64,000 bases of DNA from Paenibacillus sp. ACRRX (GTDB lineage: Bacteria > Bacillota > Bacilli > Paenibacillales > Paenibacillaceae). Location of the stretch: contig NZ_JAKRNK010000004.1 of the NCBI RefSeq assembly GCF_022346885.1, positions 434,001 to 498,000 of the forward strand, written 5' to 3'. Below the pieces are notes generated by a model. That model ran no database searches, was not told the origin of the DNA, and saw only the letters and a list, made by a program, of their open reading frames with translations. Of this stretch, positions 52,104-62,067 are shown one piece after another; within the stretch, counting starts at the first letter, position 1; each line of letters opens with the position of its first letter. The position numbers were made by a program, and so were the translations under genes.

Positions 52104-52667
52104 TTATAAATTAACATCCACTTTAATTGTACGCTTCTCAGTCCTGTCGATTCCCAGATACTTTAACGTTTCTGCGGTGGAATGATGATGCAGGATCGAC
52201 TTTAAGATGGAGATGGAAACTCCCCTATAGTACGCATGGTAACCAAAAGTCTTTCTAAGCGTATGCGTCCCGATTTTCTCAGATATTCCTACCTCCCTTG
52301 CTGAGTGGTTAATAATTCGGTACGCCTGCTGACGGGTAATCGGGCGACTATCCTTCTTGGATTTAAACAAATAATCCTCAAATTTCCAATCGGCGTTCGA
52401 TAAATACTCGCTTAGTATCTCCCCGACCTTGTTGTTTAAGTAATAATCCTTTTCTTCTCCTGTCTTTTCATCCTTAATATAAAGAAACTGTTTAGCATGC
52501 TCGCCATCCCAAACGTCCTGTACAGTTAGATTGAGCAAATCCAGAAGACTAATCCCGGTGTTAATTCCTAATACAAAAAGCAGCAGATCCCTTACAGAGT
52601 GTTTTCTCAACTCCTCTTTCATCGCTTGTATAGTTTTGACGTCCCGAATCGGATTAACAAATTCCAC
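52104..52667 (-). CDS. Short tyrosine recombinase (phage-type integrase)
   Basis: The 187-residue protein is a catalytic-domain-only integrase: a charged N-terminal helix, GINTGISLLDLLNLTVQDV, DEKTGEEKDYYL (catalytic Lys region), THTLRKTFGYHAYYRG (His-x-x-Arg, box II), and HHSTAETLKYLGI with the tyrosine nucleophile. The first catalytic Arg, expected in GLRIS-type sequence, is Ser here (GISLL), so activity is doubtful. The start is GTG behind GGAGGGATTTTCT. It lies 219 bases from the 3' end of ssrA, a classic attachment site. Confidence 0.87.
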   Translation of the reverse strand: MEFVNPIRDVKTIQAMKEELRKHSVRDLLLFVLGINTGISLLDLLNLTVQDVWDGEHAKQFLYIKDEKTGEEKDYYLNNKVGEILSEYLSNADWKFEDYLFKSKKDSRPITRQQAYRIINHSAREVGISEKIGTHTLRKTFGYHAYYRGVSISILKSILHHHSTAETLKYLGIDRTEKRTIKVDVNL

Positions 52668-52851
52668 AGAAAATCCCTCCGAATAATGTTACTTAATTTA
52701 ATATTAACAGTTATTAAGTAACATAACAAATAAAAAAATCTGACAGTTAGTCTGTCATAAAATAAAAACACCACATAAGATATTATTTGTTTTTCAAAAA
52801 TCTATATGTAATAATCTAGAGTTCTCTACGTTTTTATTAAGAGAAAACAGC

Positions 52852-52882
52852 AAAAACCACATCCTCATGCGGATGTGGTTTT
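52852..52882 (-). terminator. Terminator of ssrA
   Basis: On the minus strand AAAACCACATCC-gcatga-GGATGTGGTTTTT starts four bases beyond the tmRNA CCA. The 52668-52851 stretch between it and the recombinase gene has no recognised gene and may contain arm-type sites. Confidence 0.85.
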
Positions 52883-52885
52883 ACA

Positions 52886-53250
52886 TGGTGGAGGCGAGGG
52901 GAGTCGAACCCCTGTCCGAAGATAACGCAACACAGGCTTCTACGGGTGTAGCTACAGTTTTGATGTCACCCGAGCAGCGCCCCGTAACCGGCTATGCTTT
53001 GGGTCAGCCTGATTGTCTTCTTCAGCACACCCCAGGCGGAGATGTGACAGCGTATCCCACTAAAGTTGAGCCCCTATCCCGCCACATGGGCGATGGAGAG
53101 TAGAAGCACGCTAACAGGTTATTAAGCTGCTAAAGCGTAGTTTGTTTGTTGTTTGCCGTTTAAATAGGCGTTCGCGTTGTTGAAGTGGACGCAGCCCCAC
53201 TACCCGCTACCCGCGCCCGAACTATCCCCGTCGAATCCAAGAACGCCCCC
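52886..53250 (-). ncRNA. ssrA: Transfer-messenger RNA
   Basis: The minus strand from 53250 starts GGGGGCGTTCTTGGATTCGA and ends TTCGACTCCCCTCGCCTCCACCA-type at 52886. The ends pair as an acceptor stem (GGGGGCG with CGCCUCC), and a T-arm is present. The internal tag frame reads GKQQTNYALAA followed by TAATAA, preceded by the usual resume region. tmRNA with SmpB frees ribosomes stalled on broken mRNA and tags the product for ClpXP. smpB and rnr lie just upstream. The 3' end is the likely attB for the fragments at 43.9, 37.8, 36.2 and 28.5 kb. Confidence 0.96.
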
Positions 53251-53622
53251 ATAATGATAAGCGACACATCTCGCCCATCTGGGGAGTTGGGTCTTGAATT
53301 AAAGAGAAAAGTAAGACACGATAGTGTATTTCCTTCCACACTATGCAATTGTCAAAGTGTATATCATGAATGTCAGCAGCGTTCAACAGTAAAGCTTGTT
53401 ATCGTTACCGACAAACTTATTATAACACAGATCCGGTAATGGTGTTAGCCAACTTGTTGCCAGCGCTACATTCCTTTTCCTTGGAACCATTTGAGAGTGC
53501 TGCCACATCATGCTCTAGCATGCCACGAGGCCTCTCTGTCCCTAAAAGTATGACTTAGACCGTGTATTAGCTATTAGCTGCACTGCTCGCACTTGGCTCG
53601 CCTTATGCTCCATGAACTAACA
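53251..53622. other. Intergenic region between smpB and ssrA
   Basis: It should contain the ssrA promoter (minus). TTGACA at 53350-53355 is a good -35, but the -10 17 bases on (GAAATA) is weak. No gene is recognised; short frames here are unsupported by ribosome-binding sites. Confidence 0.4.
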
Positions 53623-54096
53623 TTAATACTTCTGCTTCTCCCGCAGCGCTCGCTGAATCTGGCGATCCGCGTCACGTTTCGCAGCCGTCTCGCGCTTGTC
53701 GTAATTTTTCTTACCTCGACCAAGTCCGATCAACAGCTTAGCAAAGCCATTGCGAACATATATCTTAAGCGGTACAAGCGTGTACCCCTCTTGCTTGGTC
53801 TGACCTATCAGCTTGCTAATCTGCGATTTGTGAAGCAGCAGCTTGCGTGCACGTGTCGGGTCCGTCGGATTAAATCGATTCCCCTGCTCAAACGGACTGA
53901 TATGCATGTTGTGAATGAACACTTCACCTTTACGGATCGTCGCAAATGAGTCTCCAATGTTGGCTTTACCCAGACGCAAAGACTTGATCTCCGTACCTGT
54001 CAGCACCATACCCGCTTCATATGTGTCCTCGATAAAATAATCATGGGACGCTTTTTTATTCTGGGCCAGCACTTTATTTTCACTTTTCTTACCCAT
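53623..54096 (-). CDS. smpB: SsrA-binding protein SmpB
   Basis: The 157-residue protein matches the SmpB barrel throughout: [66 protein letters not shown] and the basic C-terminal helix [25 protein letters not shown] that reads the empty mRNA channel. The ATG at 54096 follows GGAGGGTACAATC. It works with the tmRNA encoded next door in ribosome rescue. Confidence 0.96.
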   Translation of the reverse strand: MGKKSENKVLAQNKKASHDYFIEDTYEAGMVLTGTEIKSLRLGKANIGDSFATIRKGEVFIHNMHISPFEQGNRFNPTDPTRARKLLLHKSQISKLIGQTKQEGYTLVPLKIYVRNGFAKLLIGLGRGKKNYDKRETAAKRDADRQIQRALREKQKY

Positions 54097-54587
54097 GATT
54101 GTACCCTCCAACGTTACGACCTATCCATACTTTTAAAAAAAGTAATTCGTTCTAACCATTGTTCTTTCATATGATGAAAATGAATCATATAGTGCATCTA
54201 AACATTACACACCTCAGAACAACGACTAGACTTATATTGTACCAAATAAAGCACTACTCACTCAAGCTATTCCCGCAGTTGGACATAGTTATTTAAACAA
54301 CCAGCTTATCTAGGCCACAATATGCACATCGCGTACACCTTCCATTTTCAACAGTGACTAGGCAGCAAGCCTATAAAGATGTCATACTGTCTGCCATCAC
54401 CTTCATTTCAATTCGTACTGATCGTGATGTGACTTGATTCATCTTTCCATCTCTCGTCCTTTTTTAAAGAATATACATTTCCCAGTATCTCATCTCTTCA
54501 TCACATCTAATTCATAAAAAAGTATAACGCACGACAAAGTTCTTCTTGCTATTGGGCTAATCAAGTAGACAGTGTCTTCTCGTATGC
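54097..54587. other. Intergenic region between rnr and smpB
   Basis: About 490 AT-rich bases upstream of smpB without a recognised gene, RNA or repeat. The smpB promoter probably lies within it. A 68-codon frame at 54490-54696 lacks a ribosome-binding site. Confidence 0.4.
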
Positions 54588-54634
54588 AAAAGAGCCTCCA
54601 AAGCCGCTGTAAAACGCGGCTCTGAAGGCTCACA
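54588..54634 (-). terminator. Terminator after rnr
   Basis: On the minus strand GAGCCTTCAGAGCCGC pairs with GCGGCTTTGGAGGCTC around gttttaca and is followed by TTTT, about 90 bases past the rnr stop. Confidence 0.9.
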
Positions 54635-54721
54635 AACAATTGAATTATAGTAAATCCACCAATGTAAGACACCCCTAAGTAAGCTTTGGCACTCACTTAT
54701 TCATGAAACAGTCTCTTGCAT

Positions 54722-57700
54722 TTAGCGATTTTTACGTACAAATTTAGCCGTTCCGCTGTTGGACTTGCCCTTCTTCCGCGCCGCTTTATCTGCGGATTTA
54801 GCCTGCTTACGCGCTTGCGCGTTCGGCTCGCCGATAAAGATGCCGCTCTCCGAAGTGGTCTTGCGTCCCTTCTTGCCGCCCGTCATCTTACCACGACCTG
54901 AGCGATAATCGCCGCCTCGACTGTTATCTGACGCACCGCCAAAGCCGCCTGGTCCGCCTCTTCGGCCATAACCTCCGCGACCGGAACCAAAATCAAAAGC
55001 GCCCTGCGCACGTTTAGCTTCTCGCTCCGCGTTGTCGATCAAGTTATCCACCCAATTGGCATCATCAGATGGGGAAGCTGAACGGGATGATTCATCCCGT
55101 TGACCTCCACCTTGGCCAAATTGAATGCCGTTCTTGCCCTTAGCAGGTTTATGGCCTCCGGAACGCTTCTCATAAGGATTAACGGATCCTTGATGATCCC
55201 GGTGTCTGCCGCCTGTACGGCCGCTGCCCTGACGTTCACGGTGACCGGATCTATTCAACCATTCCTCGCCTGCATTGTCCTGGTGTCGCTCTGGATATGC
55301 ATCTGCAGGAAACTGGGACGGTAGGCTTGCGTCCTCACCCTGAAGCTCACGGCCATCTCGACCTCTGCGATCAGCGCGTATACCTTCGGCTTGTCGCCCT
55401 TGTCCGCTGTGGTCGCGACGGAATCCAGCATCGCTTTGCCCGCCTCGGCCTGAACGTCCGCCTGGCCCACCATTGCCGGTCCCACGGTTACCTTGGCCAA
55501 ACTGGCCTCCGCTGCCTTGACCGCGGCTATCACGTCCGCGACCGCCTGCACTGCCTTGGCCGTCACGAGCACCGCGGCCCCCTTGGCCAGCTGCACTGCC
55601 GCCTCGGGCTGGTCGTCCGCCCGGCCCGCCATTTCCGCCACCTCGACCTACACGACCGGACTGGCCGCCGCTGTTGTGGCCATCACGTCCACGACCTGCG
55701 CCGCTTTGATTGCGTCCATCTCGACCACCGTCACGGGACTCACTCCGGCCACGCTTACGGCGCTCAAAGCCGAATTCGCGTCCTGCGCCCCGATTGCGCG
55801 GCGAACTGTCAGCAAGCTCAAAGTCAATCGTATGGTCATCCATGCTTACACGTGCCACACGAATCCGAACAGCGTCGCCAATCCTGAACATATTGGACGT
55901 ACGCTCGCCAAGGAGCATCATATGCTGCTCATGGAAATGATAGTAGTCATCCGACATTTCGCTCAACCGGATTAGACCCTCTACCGTATTCTCAAGCTCA
56001 ATAAACATTCCAAAGCTGGTCACACTGCTAATAATGCCGTCAAATTCTTCTCCGACTTTATCCAGCATGTATTCTGCTTTCTTCATCTGCTCCACATCAC
56101 GTTCGGCGTCTACCGCGACACGTTCACGCTCCGATGATTGCTTGGCTATATCTGCCATACGTGCCTGCAGCTGCTCATGCCGCTTCTCAGGCAGTGCACC
56201 ACCGTTGTCGATTACCTCACGCATGACTCGGTGAATGACTAAGTCAGGGTAACGGCGGATCGGCGATGTGAAGTGCGTATAATACTCCGCGGCCAATCCG
56301 AAATGACCTGTGCTCTCTGCATCATATTTCGCTTGTCGCATCGAACGCAGCATCATCGTGCTAATGACAGTCTGCTCCCGTGTTCCCTCAATCTCTTCCA
56401 ATAGAGATTGCAGAGCCCGCGGATGAACCGAATTCCCTTTGCCCTTTACAACATAACCAAAATTGGCAGTAAAGGTCATAAAGCTAAACAACTTCTCGCT
56501 GTCCGGCTCTTCATGAATACGATAAATGAAAGGTACGCGCAGCCAATGGAAGTGCTCTGCCACCGTTTCATTGGCGGCCAGCATGAATTCCTCAATCATC
56601 TTCTCTGCAATTGAACGTTCACGCTTCACGATATCAACAGCTTTGCCCTCTTCATCTACAATAACTTTCGATTCTTCGAAGTCAAAGTCAATTGCACCGC
56701 GGTGCATCCGCTTATCACGCAGCTTTATGGCAAGCTCTTTCATCAACATAAAGTTGTCGACCAAATAAGCGTACTGCGCGCGAACATCCGGGTCTTCGTC
56801 CTCCACGATCTTGCGGACATTGGTATATGTCATCCGCTCTACCGTACGAATCACACTTGGGAAAATATCGTGCTTTACCAGCTTGGCCTTTTCATCAAAT
56901 TCCATCTCACAAGACAGCGTCAACCGGTCCACTCGCGGATTTAAGGAACATATCCCATTAGATAGACGATGCGGCAGCATTGGGATAACTCTGTCAACCA
57001 AATAAACACTGCATCCGCGTGCATAAGCCTCTCGATCCAGTACCGAACCATCCGGAACATAATAGCCGACATCTGCGATATGAACCCCTAACTTGTAGTT
57101 ACCGTTAGGCAGCTTCTCAACGTTTACGGCATCATCTAAATCTTTTGCATCCTCGCCATCAATCGTTACGATTGTTAATCCCCGCAGGTCACGCCTTCCC
57201 TGGCTAATAATTTCTTCTTCACTAATGGCATTCGGCACCGACTCCGCTGCCTCCATCACTTCACCGGGAAACGCTTCCGGGAGTTGGTGCTTGCGGATAA
57301 TAGACAATATATCAACGCCTGGGTCATCCTTATGCCCAAGAATCTCGGTTACTTCCCCTTCTGCCGCTGCACGTCCTTCCGGATAATTGACGATTCGAAC
57401 AACAACTTTCTGCCCCGTAACCGCACCTAGAAATTTATCCTTCGGAATAAACACGTCCCGATTAATTCGACGATCATCAGGAATAACGAATCCATAAGAG
57501 TCTAGATTTTGAAATACGCCAACAACCTGCTCAATGGCCCGCTTGACGACACGAATCACTTCGCCCTCCATGCGGTTACTGTCGGCTGCCTTGCTTGTAA
57601 CTCGCACCAGCACGATATCCCCGTGCATTCCCGTCTTCAAATCATTCGCGTGAATATATACATCAGGATGCCCTTCCTCATCCGGGATTAGGAAGGCAAA

Positions 57701-57937
57701 TCCCTTCGCATGCGCCTGCAGCCTGCCGCGCAATAAATTCATCCGTTCAGGTACCCCGTAGCGGTCTGAACGGTTTCTAATAATATGACCGGACTCTTCA
57801 AGTCCTGTTAATGTTTTCAGCAGTTCTTTAAACGCCGCCGCATCCGATATGTCAAAATGCTGCTCTAATTCCCGATAAGTCATCGGCTTGTAAGCCAATT
57901 CACGCATAAAGTCCAATATCTGCTGTTCTGTTATCAT
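54722..57937 (-). CDS. rnr: Ribonuclease R with long Gly/Arg-rich C-terminal tail
   Basis: This processive 3'-5' exoribonuclease degrades structured RNA and assists tmRNA-mediated decay. The 1071-residue protein has an N-terminal winged helix (1-65), two cold-shock domains ([20 protein letters not shown] and [19 protein letters not shown]), the RNB catalytic domain with the metal-binding [14 protein letters not shown] (near 267-280) and [16 protein letters not shown], and an S1 domain ending near residue 710. The remaining ~360 residues are Gly/Arg/Asp/Ser/Gln-rich with RGG-like motifs and a Lys-rich end; Bacillus RNase R lacks most of this (about 780 residues). The ATG at 57937 follows GAGGTGAAGG. 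Confidence 0.93.
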   Translation of the reverse strand: MITEQQILDFMRELAYKPMTYRELEQHFDISDAAAFKELLKTLTGLEESGHIIRNRSDRYGVPERMNLLRGRLQAHAKGFAFLIPDEEGHPDVYIHANDLKTGMHGDIVLVRVTSKAADSNRMEGEVIRVVKRAIEQVVGVFQNLDSYGFVIPDDRRINRDVFIPKDKFLGAVTGQKVVVRIVNYPEGRAAAEGEVTEILGHKDDPGVDILSIIRKHQLPEAFPGEVMEAAESVPNAISEEEIISQGRRDLRGLTIVTIDGEDAKDLDDAVNVEKLPNGNYKLGVHIADVGYYVPDGSVLDREAYARGCSVYLVDRVIPMLPHRLSNGICSLNPRVDRLTLSCEMEFDEKAKLVKHDIFPSVIRTVERMTYTNVRKIVEDEDPDVRAQYAYLVDNFMLMKELAIKLRDKRMHRGAIDFDFEESKVIVDEEGKAVDIVKRERSIAEKMIEEFMLAANETVAEHFHWLRVPFIYRIHEEPDSEKLFSFMTFTANFGYVVKGKGNSVHPRALQSLLEEIEGTREQTVISTMMLRSMRQAKYDAESTGHFGLAAEYYTHFTSPIRRYPDLVIHRVMREVIDNGGALPEKRHEQLQARMADIAKQSSERERVAVDAERDVEQMKKAEYMLDKVGEEFDGIISSVTSFGMFIELENTVEGLIRLSEMSDDYYHFHEQHMMLLGERTSNMFRIGDAVRIRVARVSMDDHTIDFELADSSPRNRGAGREFGFERRKRGRSESRDGGRDGRNQSGAGRGRDGHNSGGQSGRVGRGGGNGGPGGRPARGGSAAGQGGRGARDGQGSAGGRGRDSRGQGSGGQFGQGNRGTGNGGPGGRSGRGGQSDAGFRRDHSGQGRQAEGIRADRRGRDGRELQGEDASLPSQFPADAYPERHQDNAGEEWLNRSGHRERQGSGRTGGRHRDHQGSVNPYEKRSGGHKPAKGKNGIQFGQGGGQRDESSRSASPSDDANWVDNLIDNAEREAKRAQGAFDFGSGRGGYGRRGGPGGFGGASDNSRGGDYRSGRGKMTGGKKGRKTTSESGIFIGEPNAQARKQAKSADKAARKKGKSNSGTAKFVRKNR

Positions 57938-58130
57938 TCCTTCACCTCGCACCCTGCCTCTTCACCCACCTGCACAGTATACCAATATATATCTTAGTAT
58001 ACACGAAATTATTTGCTGACATCCGTGCGAATGAACAGCTTACCGTAAAAGGGCTCATACCACATTCCCCTTAGTCTATTTCCCCACAATGACGTAAATA
58101 AAAACAGCCGCTTTTTCACATCTTAAAAAC

Positions 58131-58162
58131 ACAAAAAAAACGGAAACCTGTGGTTCCCGCTT
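58131..58162 (-). terminator. Terminator after secG
   Basis: On the minus strand GCGGGAACC-aca-GGTTTCCG followed by eight T residues, 30-60 bases past the secG stop. Confidence 0.88.
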
Positions 58163-58191
58163 CTTGTTATCCATAATTATTCCATTCGCAA

Positions 58192-58428
58192 CTATGCTTT
58201 AACGAAATAAGCCACGATCAAAGCTACGATAAAGAATCCAGATGCCAATCCAACTGTTAATCGTTGTAATACCAAATCCATACCGCGTGCTTTTTGCTTT
58301 CCAAATAAATGTTCCGCACCGCCGGAGATGGCGCCTGAAAGACCAGCACTTTTACCCTTTTGCAGAAGTACCACGCTAATCAAGCCGACCGAAAAAATAA
58401 TGAGCAATATTTTGAAGAAAATTACCAC
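58192..58428 (-). CDS. secG: Protein translocase subunit SecG
   Basis: The 78-residue protein has two membrane helices ([17 protein letters not shown] and [16 protein letters not shown]) joined by the near-invariant loop [29 protein letters not shown]. It is the accessory subunit of SecYEG. The start is GTG at 58428 behind AGGAGGTGGAATC; the upstream ATG at 58467 would precede that ribosome-binding site. It lies immediately before rnr, the usual arrangement in Bacillales. Confidence 0.95.
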   Translation of the reverse strand: MVIFFKILLIIFSVGLISVVLLQKGKSAGLSGAISGGAEHLFGKQKARGMDLVLQRLTVGLASGFFIVALIVAYFVKA

Positions 58429-58665
58429 GATTCCACCTCCTAATGGTTGCCTCATAAGAACGTTCACGAAAAGCTATAAGCTTAAAAACAGCATTATTAT
58501 TGTAACATAGGAACGCCTGTCACACAAGTATTGAACATGATAGCAAACGAACACAACTTAGATGATCCACAGCCTATTGCTGTGCTTGTTCAAGTCCTTA
58601 TCCAAGCCACAACATGAAACTTCACCTATGTGCAGTAACCCTATATTTTATCCTCAGATTGAAGC

Positions 58666-59490
58666 TTACTCTTCGGAACCTGATTCCACGAGACGAAGTC
58701 CATTGTGGCGCAATGGGCCTACGTATTGATTCAGAGGGAACGAATAACGAATCGCCTCTGTAATAAAGCGCTTAGCTGTGCGGATGCTTGCTACCACATC
58801 ATAGCCCTTAGCCAGTTCTGCCGCAATCGCTGCGGAATACGTGCAGCCTGCCCCATGTGTATACGTTGTATCAATAAGGTCCGCTTCCAGAATCTCAAAT
58901 ACACGACCGTCGTACAGTACGTCAATTGAAGTCGGGAGGCCGATCTTGGAACCGCCTTTCACAAGCACATACTTAGCGCCTTGTTCATGAATGCGAACAG
59001 CTGCCTGCTTCATATCCTCTAACGTATGAATCGGAGCAGTACCAGCCAATTGCGCTGCCTCAAACAGATTCGGTGTCACTACCGTTGCCTTTGGCACAAG
59101 CACGTCACGAAGCGCCTCATTTGTCTCTGGGTGCAAAGCTTCATCGGCGCCTTTACAGATCATCACCGGATCTACGACAACGTTTGTTATCTTATGCTTC
59201 TCAATTGTACGTGCTGCCAGTTCAATAATGCCAATCGAACCCAGCATCCCCGTCTTCATCCCTTGAATGCCAACAGACAAGATCGTCTTTAATTGCTCTT
59301 CCACAGTAGACAACGCGATCGGGAACACGCGATGTGCCCACTGATCGTCTGGATCCATCGCAACAATGGTCGTAAGCGCAGTCATCCCGTATACGCCGCG
59401 CTCCTGAAAAGTCTTCAGATCGGCTTGAATACCTGCGCCGCCGCTGGAATCCGAGCCTGCAAGTGTGAGTACTTTATTAATCGGTTTCAT
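58666..59490 (-). CDS. pdxK: Pyridoxine/pyridoxal kinase (ThiD-like, PdxK)
   Basis: The 274-residue ribokinase-fold enzyme matches B. subtilis PdxK: LTLAGSDSSGGAGIQADLKTFQE, YGMTALTTIVAMDP, MKTGMLGSIGIIELAA, VVDPVMICKGADEALHP, VTPNLFEAAQLAG and the ATP/anion-hole loop DTTYTHGAGCTYSAAIAAELAKG. It phosphorylates B6 vitamers, and family members can also act on hydroxymethylpyrimidine. AAGGGGT precedes the ATG. It stands alone. Confidence 0.9.
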   Translation of the reverse strand: MKPINKVLTLAGSDSSGGAGIQADLKTFQERGVYGMTALTTIVAMDPDDQWAHRVFPIALSTVEEQLKTILSVGIQGMKTGMLGSIGIIELAARTIEKHKITNVVVDPVMICKGADEALHPETNEALRDVLVPKATVVTPNLFEAAQLAGTAPIHTLEDMKQAAVRIHEQGAKYVLVKGGSKIGLPTSIDVLYDGRVFEILEADLIDTTYTHGAGCTYSAAIAAELAKGYDVVASIRTAKRFITEAIRYSFPLNQYVGPLRHNGLRLVESGSEE

Positions 59491-59564
59491 TTGATCGATA
59501 CCCCTTTATTGCATCATATCTTCCCATTATAACCGATTATAATGCCAATTCCTGCAGTAACCAA

Positions 59565-60422
59565 TTATTTTTCTACAATGTTGATGCTTCCCGCATCTGC
59601 ACGCACCTGAATCACTTGATCGCTTTTCCCTTTCGAAAGGGGGACTTCCACGCTGCCAAAATTAGAGCTTGCAATATAAGAACCTTCATACTGTGGTGAA
59701 ACTATAATCTCGATACTTCCGAAATTGCTGCTCACTTTAGCGGAATGTGGCAGTTTCTGCTCCATAAAAATGCTGCCCGCATCGGCCTTTACCGTAACCG
59801 GCTGCGTCGTATCAATCAGATCGATAGTCCCAAATGCAGAGCTGGCATCCAGCTTGGCATCTACGTTATCTGCAACTACTTTTCCTGCATCTGAGCTTAA
59901 TGTAGCTTGTTGACCCTGCACTTCTTTAACGATCACACTTCCCAGTTCGCTTTTCACCGTAAGGTCATTAATTTTCCCGCCCTGCATGGTAAACGTTCCA
60001 GCCGATACTTTGCCGTTCATTTGTTCCAATATAAACTCCTTAGAAGCATGTATCACAATACTATGCTTGCGATCATACGTCCCCAGATTCATCAATCGTA
60101 TCCATTGCAAGTCATCATTATGCTTATAATTAAGTTCAAGTGTCTGATTCTGTACCGACGTATGAGTGATCTTCTTGATCGTCTCTTCAGGAGCCTGACC
60201 TGACAACTCAATCTTGTTCTGACCGTCCAGCTTCCAAGTGACGTCAACTGCTCCCTCGTTCGCCATAATCTCTATTCGCTTAAGGTCAGCTCCGATCTCT
60301 ATACTGTGCTGATAGCTTGGTAGCTGAGACTTAAATATCTTATCCATGCCGAAAAATAACATGCCGCCCATGCCAACCACGATGCAGCCTATTGCAAAAA
60401 TATTAAGCAGTACTCTCTTCAC
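59565..60422 (-). CDS. DUF4097-family membrane-anchored beta-helix protein
   Basis: The 285-residue protein has an N-terminal helix (LLNIFAIGCIVVGMGGMLFFG) and then a regular series of short strands (GKVSAGTFTMQGGKINDLTVKSELGSVIVKEVQG, ASSAFGTIDLID, VSSNFGSIEI, ASSNFGSVEV), the DUF4097 (LiaG-like) beta-solenoid. It faces the outside of the membrane. It directly follows a DUF1700 gene, with stop and start adjoining. The role is unknown; such trios are linked to envelope stress responses. Confidence 0.87.
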   Translation of the reverse strand: MKRVLLNIFAIGCIVVGMGGMLFFGMDKIFKSQLPSYQHSIEIGADLKRIEIMANEGAVDVTWKLDGQNKIELSGQAPEETIKKITHTSVQNQTLELNYKHNDDLQWIRLMNLGTYDRKHSIVIHASKEFILEQMNGKVSAGTFTMQGGKINDLTVKSELGSVIVKEVQGQQATLSSDAGKVVADNVDAKLDASSAFGTIDLIDTTQPVTVKADAGSIFMEQKLPHSAKVSSNFGSIEIIVSPQYEGSYIASSNFGSVEVPLSKGKSDQVIQVRADAGSINIVEK

Positions 60423-61067
60423 TTATCTTCTCTCCCTTCCCACGTTTGCGATCCAATGTAAATAAGCGAGATTCAGCTTTCCATATAAGCGGCATATCGC
60501 GGCTATTGCCTGAGCTAATAGAATACCGATACCAAATCCAACTATATACATGCTTAATTCCGCTCCAAAGAAAGTAGCACCAAAGCTAAGCTTTAATATA
60601 TAGGCAAACGGCGCTAGCAAAAACCCTAACGAAGCTCCGATCAATCCAATACATACACCCCAACCGCTGATTAACAACGGAATAACAATAATACTCACAA
60701 AAAATGCTCCGATTACGCCAAACACTCGACGTGAAACCACGCCTGATCGTTCTTTCTGTGGGTAGTAAGGAGGCATTTCATGCATCGGAGGCGCAGCATG
60801 CGGCGGGCCATAATTAGAATCCCCATAAAACGGTGGTGCCTGATTGTGTGCTTGCTGGTTGAACGGCTTTATATCTGATTCTCCCATAAGCTCAACGGCC
60901 AATTCCTCGGGGTCACCTAGTTCCTTGGCAATCTCCTCATCTGTTCTGCCTTGTTGTTTGCCAAATTCAAAGTGTGCATCGTATTCATCCAATATTTCAT
61001 TTCTATCCTTCTCCGGCATGGATATCAGTCCAAGCTTGAGCTTTAACATAAAGTATTCTTTATGCAC
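60423..61067 (-). CDS. DUF1700-family membrane protein
   Basis: The 214-residue protein has the N-terminal HAAS-like helical domain (LKLGLISMPEKDRNEILDEYDAHF, GRTDEEIAKELGDPEELAVELM), a Pro/His-rich linker and four to five membrane helices in the last 110 residues. It lies between a PadR repressor and a DUF4097 gene, a standard PadR-controlled set. The GTG at 61067 follows GGGGTGAAG; an inner ATG at 61049 is possible. Confidence 0.85.
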   Translation of the reverse strand: MHKEYFMLKLKLGLISMPEKDRNEILDEYDAHFEFGKQQGRTDEEIAKELGDPEELAVELMGESDIKPFNQQAHNQAPPFYGDSNYGPPHAAPPMHEMPPYYPQKERSGVVSRRVFGVIGAFFVSIIVIPLLISGWGVCIGLIGASLGFLLAPFAYILKLSFGATFFGAELSMYIVGFGIGILLAQAIAAICRLYGKLNLAYLHWIANVGRERR

Positions 61068-61159
61068 CTGACTTCACCCCTAAATCTATTAAATTGAACA
61101 TCATTACGTTCAGAACAGATATGTGCTCGATATTCTCGTGTACTTCCATAATCTAATCC

Positions 61160-61525
61160 TTATCCTATTCCACTTGATTCTTCACTTCGTTCTTGTTCAT
61201 TCTCGCTGCCTGATTTCTCTAACAAAGTTGTCACTCCACTGACAAAGCTCTGCCACTCCGTCACAAGCTCATTCATATAGGCCTTGCCCTCAGGAGTCAA
61301 TGTATAATATTTACGCGGCGGGCCTTCCGTAGATTCTTGCAGATAGGTCGTACAATGGCCATCTGCGACCATCCGCCGCAGAACCGGATACAGCGCACCT
61401 TCTGCTACCTCCACATGTTTGGATATTTGTTGGGCTAGTTCAAAGCCGTAACGATCTCGTTGGTTAATTAGTACCATTACACACAGACCAAGCACGCCTT
61501 TCTTAAATTGAATGATCTCCTTCAA
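61160..61525 (-). CDS. PadR-family transcriptional regulator
   Basis: The 121-residue winged-helix protein has FKKGVLGLCVMVLINQRDRYGFELAQQI, VAEGALYPVLRRMVADG (recognition helix) and PPRKYYTLTPEGKAYMNELVTEW, followed by an acidic tail. The start is TTG at 61525 behind GGAGGGG. It heads the operon with the DUF1700 and DUF4097 genes and presumably represses it. Confidence 0.9.
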   Translation of the reverse strand: MKEIIQFKKGVLGLCVMVLINQRDRYGFELAQQISKHVEVAEGALYPVLRRMVADGHCTTYLQESTEGPPRKYYTLTPEGKAYMNELVTEWQSFVSGVTTLLEKSGSENEQERSEESSGIG

Positions 61526-61914
61526 TTAGCTTCCCCTCCTTTACTTTCAGCACAATGACAATGACATTTCGCACCTGTTAAGCTGTCGTTGTAACAAGAT
61601 ATGCGTCCAAAAAAGTTATCGAACGTTGTATTTATCATTCAGTATTGTTTATTGTACAGTAGCTAATATTGATTATATCGAGACTTCACTTTTCCAACAA
61701 GTGGTTTTCCACAAAACTAGCCTCAGGTCTAGTGTATTTGCGACTCCAGTCTCGTCATTTGTTATTGTTCCTGACATCATATTACCGCAGTGTAATTGAA
61801 CACTTTACTCCATATAATCCTATTCCTTCTCATATTGCGCTAGTCTCTTTCGATACCTATCTCCTTTTGATATGGTTATCATCTGAAAAAGCTATCTTAA
61901 ATAAATCGAACTTT
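61526..61914. other. Divergent intergenic region between padR and odhA
   Basis: AT-rich, with no gene recognised. The PadR operon promoter and its operator should be near 61530-61660 but I could not define a convincing palindrome. Confidence 0.35.
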
Positions 61915-61945
61915 TTGATAAATTCGTTCAAATGTTTAGTATAAT
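61915..61945 (+). promoter_or_regulatory. Probable sigma-A promoter of odhA
   Basis: TTGATA (61915-61920), a 19-base spacer and a consensus TATAAT (61940-61945) lie about 120 bases before the odhA start. The spacer is longer than ideal. The leader shows no obvious riboswitch. Confidence 0.5.
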
Positions 61946-62067
61946 AGAGCCGTTTCCAGTATTCACTAACAAACACTTGAAAGCGCAATAATTGGATGGA
62001 TGAACATATAGGGAACTACAATTTTATCCCTAACAACAGGATAGATAACATGAGGAGGTCATGATCC

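Noticed and set aside
53185-53439. Plus-strand frames over the 5' half of ssrA
   Set aside because: They overlap the tmRNA gene and lack ribosome-binding sites.
55039-55975. Several long overlapping frames on both strands in the rnr 3' third
   Set aside because: They result from the GC-rich Gly/Arg codons of the RNase R tail; none has a start signal.
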